From Gemmatimonadota bacterium (lineage in GTDB: Bacteria > Gemmatimonadota > Gemmatimonadetes > Longimicrobiales > UBA6960): DNA of 14,992 bases. Below, in pieces: positions 14,880-14,992 of this stretch. A program made the position numbers and the translations under genes. The stretch lies in assembly GCA_022564535.1 (NCBI GenBank), contig JADFLD010000007.1, positions 1 through 14,992 on the forward strand. The letters are read 5' to 3'. Numbering within the stretch: position 1 is the first letter of the stretch; each line of letters begins with the position of its first letter. Under the pieces are notes generated by a model. It saw nothing but the letters and a program-made list of their open reading frames with translations. It was not told where the DNA came from and searched no databases.

Positions 14880-14992
14880 CGCCTGCCGGGAAGGGTCCGT
14901 TTTGTCCCCAGTGCGACCAACCTGCCACGGGCAACTTCTGCCAGAATTGTGGGGCGACTCTGGGTGGACGCTTTTGCGGTCAATGCGGGAGC
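14876..14992 (+). CDS. Zinc-ribbon protein, 5' part only (cut by window end)
   Basis: The first 39 codons of a gene starting at an ATG that overlaps the M14 peptidase stop (ATGA). Three CxxC knuckles appear in quick succession: CPQC (residues 10-13), CQNC (22-25) and CGQC (34-37), each followed or preceded by glycine. This is the pattern of double zinc-ribbon modules often found at the N-terminus of larger bacterial proteins, many of them membrane-associated. What lies downstream cannot be seen, so the function is unknown. The overlapping start suggests co-translation with the peptidase. Confidence 0.8.
   Translation, partial: MTPAGKGPFCPQCDQPATGNFCQNCGATLGGRFCGQCGS

Overview
This is a GC-rich, gene-dense stretch of a bacterial chromosome. 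Almost every gene has a clear family assignment, and most neighbours on the same strand overlap by 4 nt (ATGA or GTGA), which suggests translational coupling. The order mnmE, mnmG, parS, parA, parB is the classic neighbourhood near a chromosomal replication origin. Two further traits point to Gemmatimonadota or a related Gram-negative lineage. One is a bactofilin and LytM-peptidase pair placed after parB. The other is a set of large secreted M28 and M14 peptidases plus small lipoproteins. This taxonomic guess is inference from gene content and style, not from a marker-gene search.

Region 1 (1-2883) is a tRNA-modification operon: the 3' part of mnmE, a small acylphosphatase gene and mnmG. Region 2 (2884-6674) is a chromosome-segregation and cell-shape block. 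It has two perfect 16-bp parS sites, a small lipoprotein gene on the opposite strand, parA and parB, a membrane-anchored LytM (M23) peptidase and a bactofilin. Frequent mnmG neighbour rsmG is absent from its usual place between mnmG and parA. Region 3 (6851-9289) holds a Nif3-family metal protein that converges, with a 6-nt gap, on a large M28 lipoprotein peptidase.

Region 4 (9481-12481) is a three-gene signalling operon: a FixJ-like response regulator, a soluble triple-PAS histidine kinase of the FixL/HELNQPL type and a stand-alone receiver protein, each joined by a 4-nt GTGA overlap. The kinase has a FixL-like PAS domain, but leucine occupies the position of the FixL haem histidine. Region 5 (12585 to the end) is a secreted M14 metallopeptidase with a C-terminal amidotransferase-like domain. 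It overlaps the start of a multi-CxxC zinc-ribbon protein that runs off the window.

There is no gene-free stretch longer than about 200 nt. I saw no tRNA, rRNA, CRISPR array, insertion sequence or phage gene. I did not find a clearly new biological system. The most interesting arrangements are the parABS, LytM and bactofilin cluster and the FixL-like kinase without its haem ligand, with two palindromes ahead of its operon.
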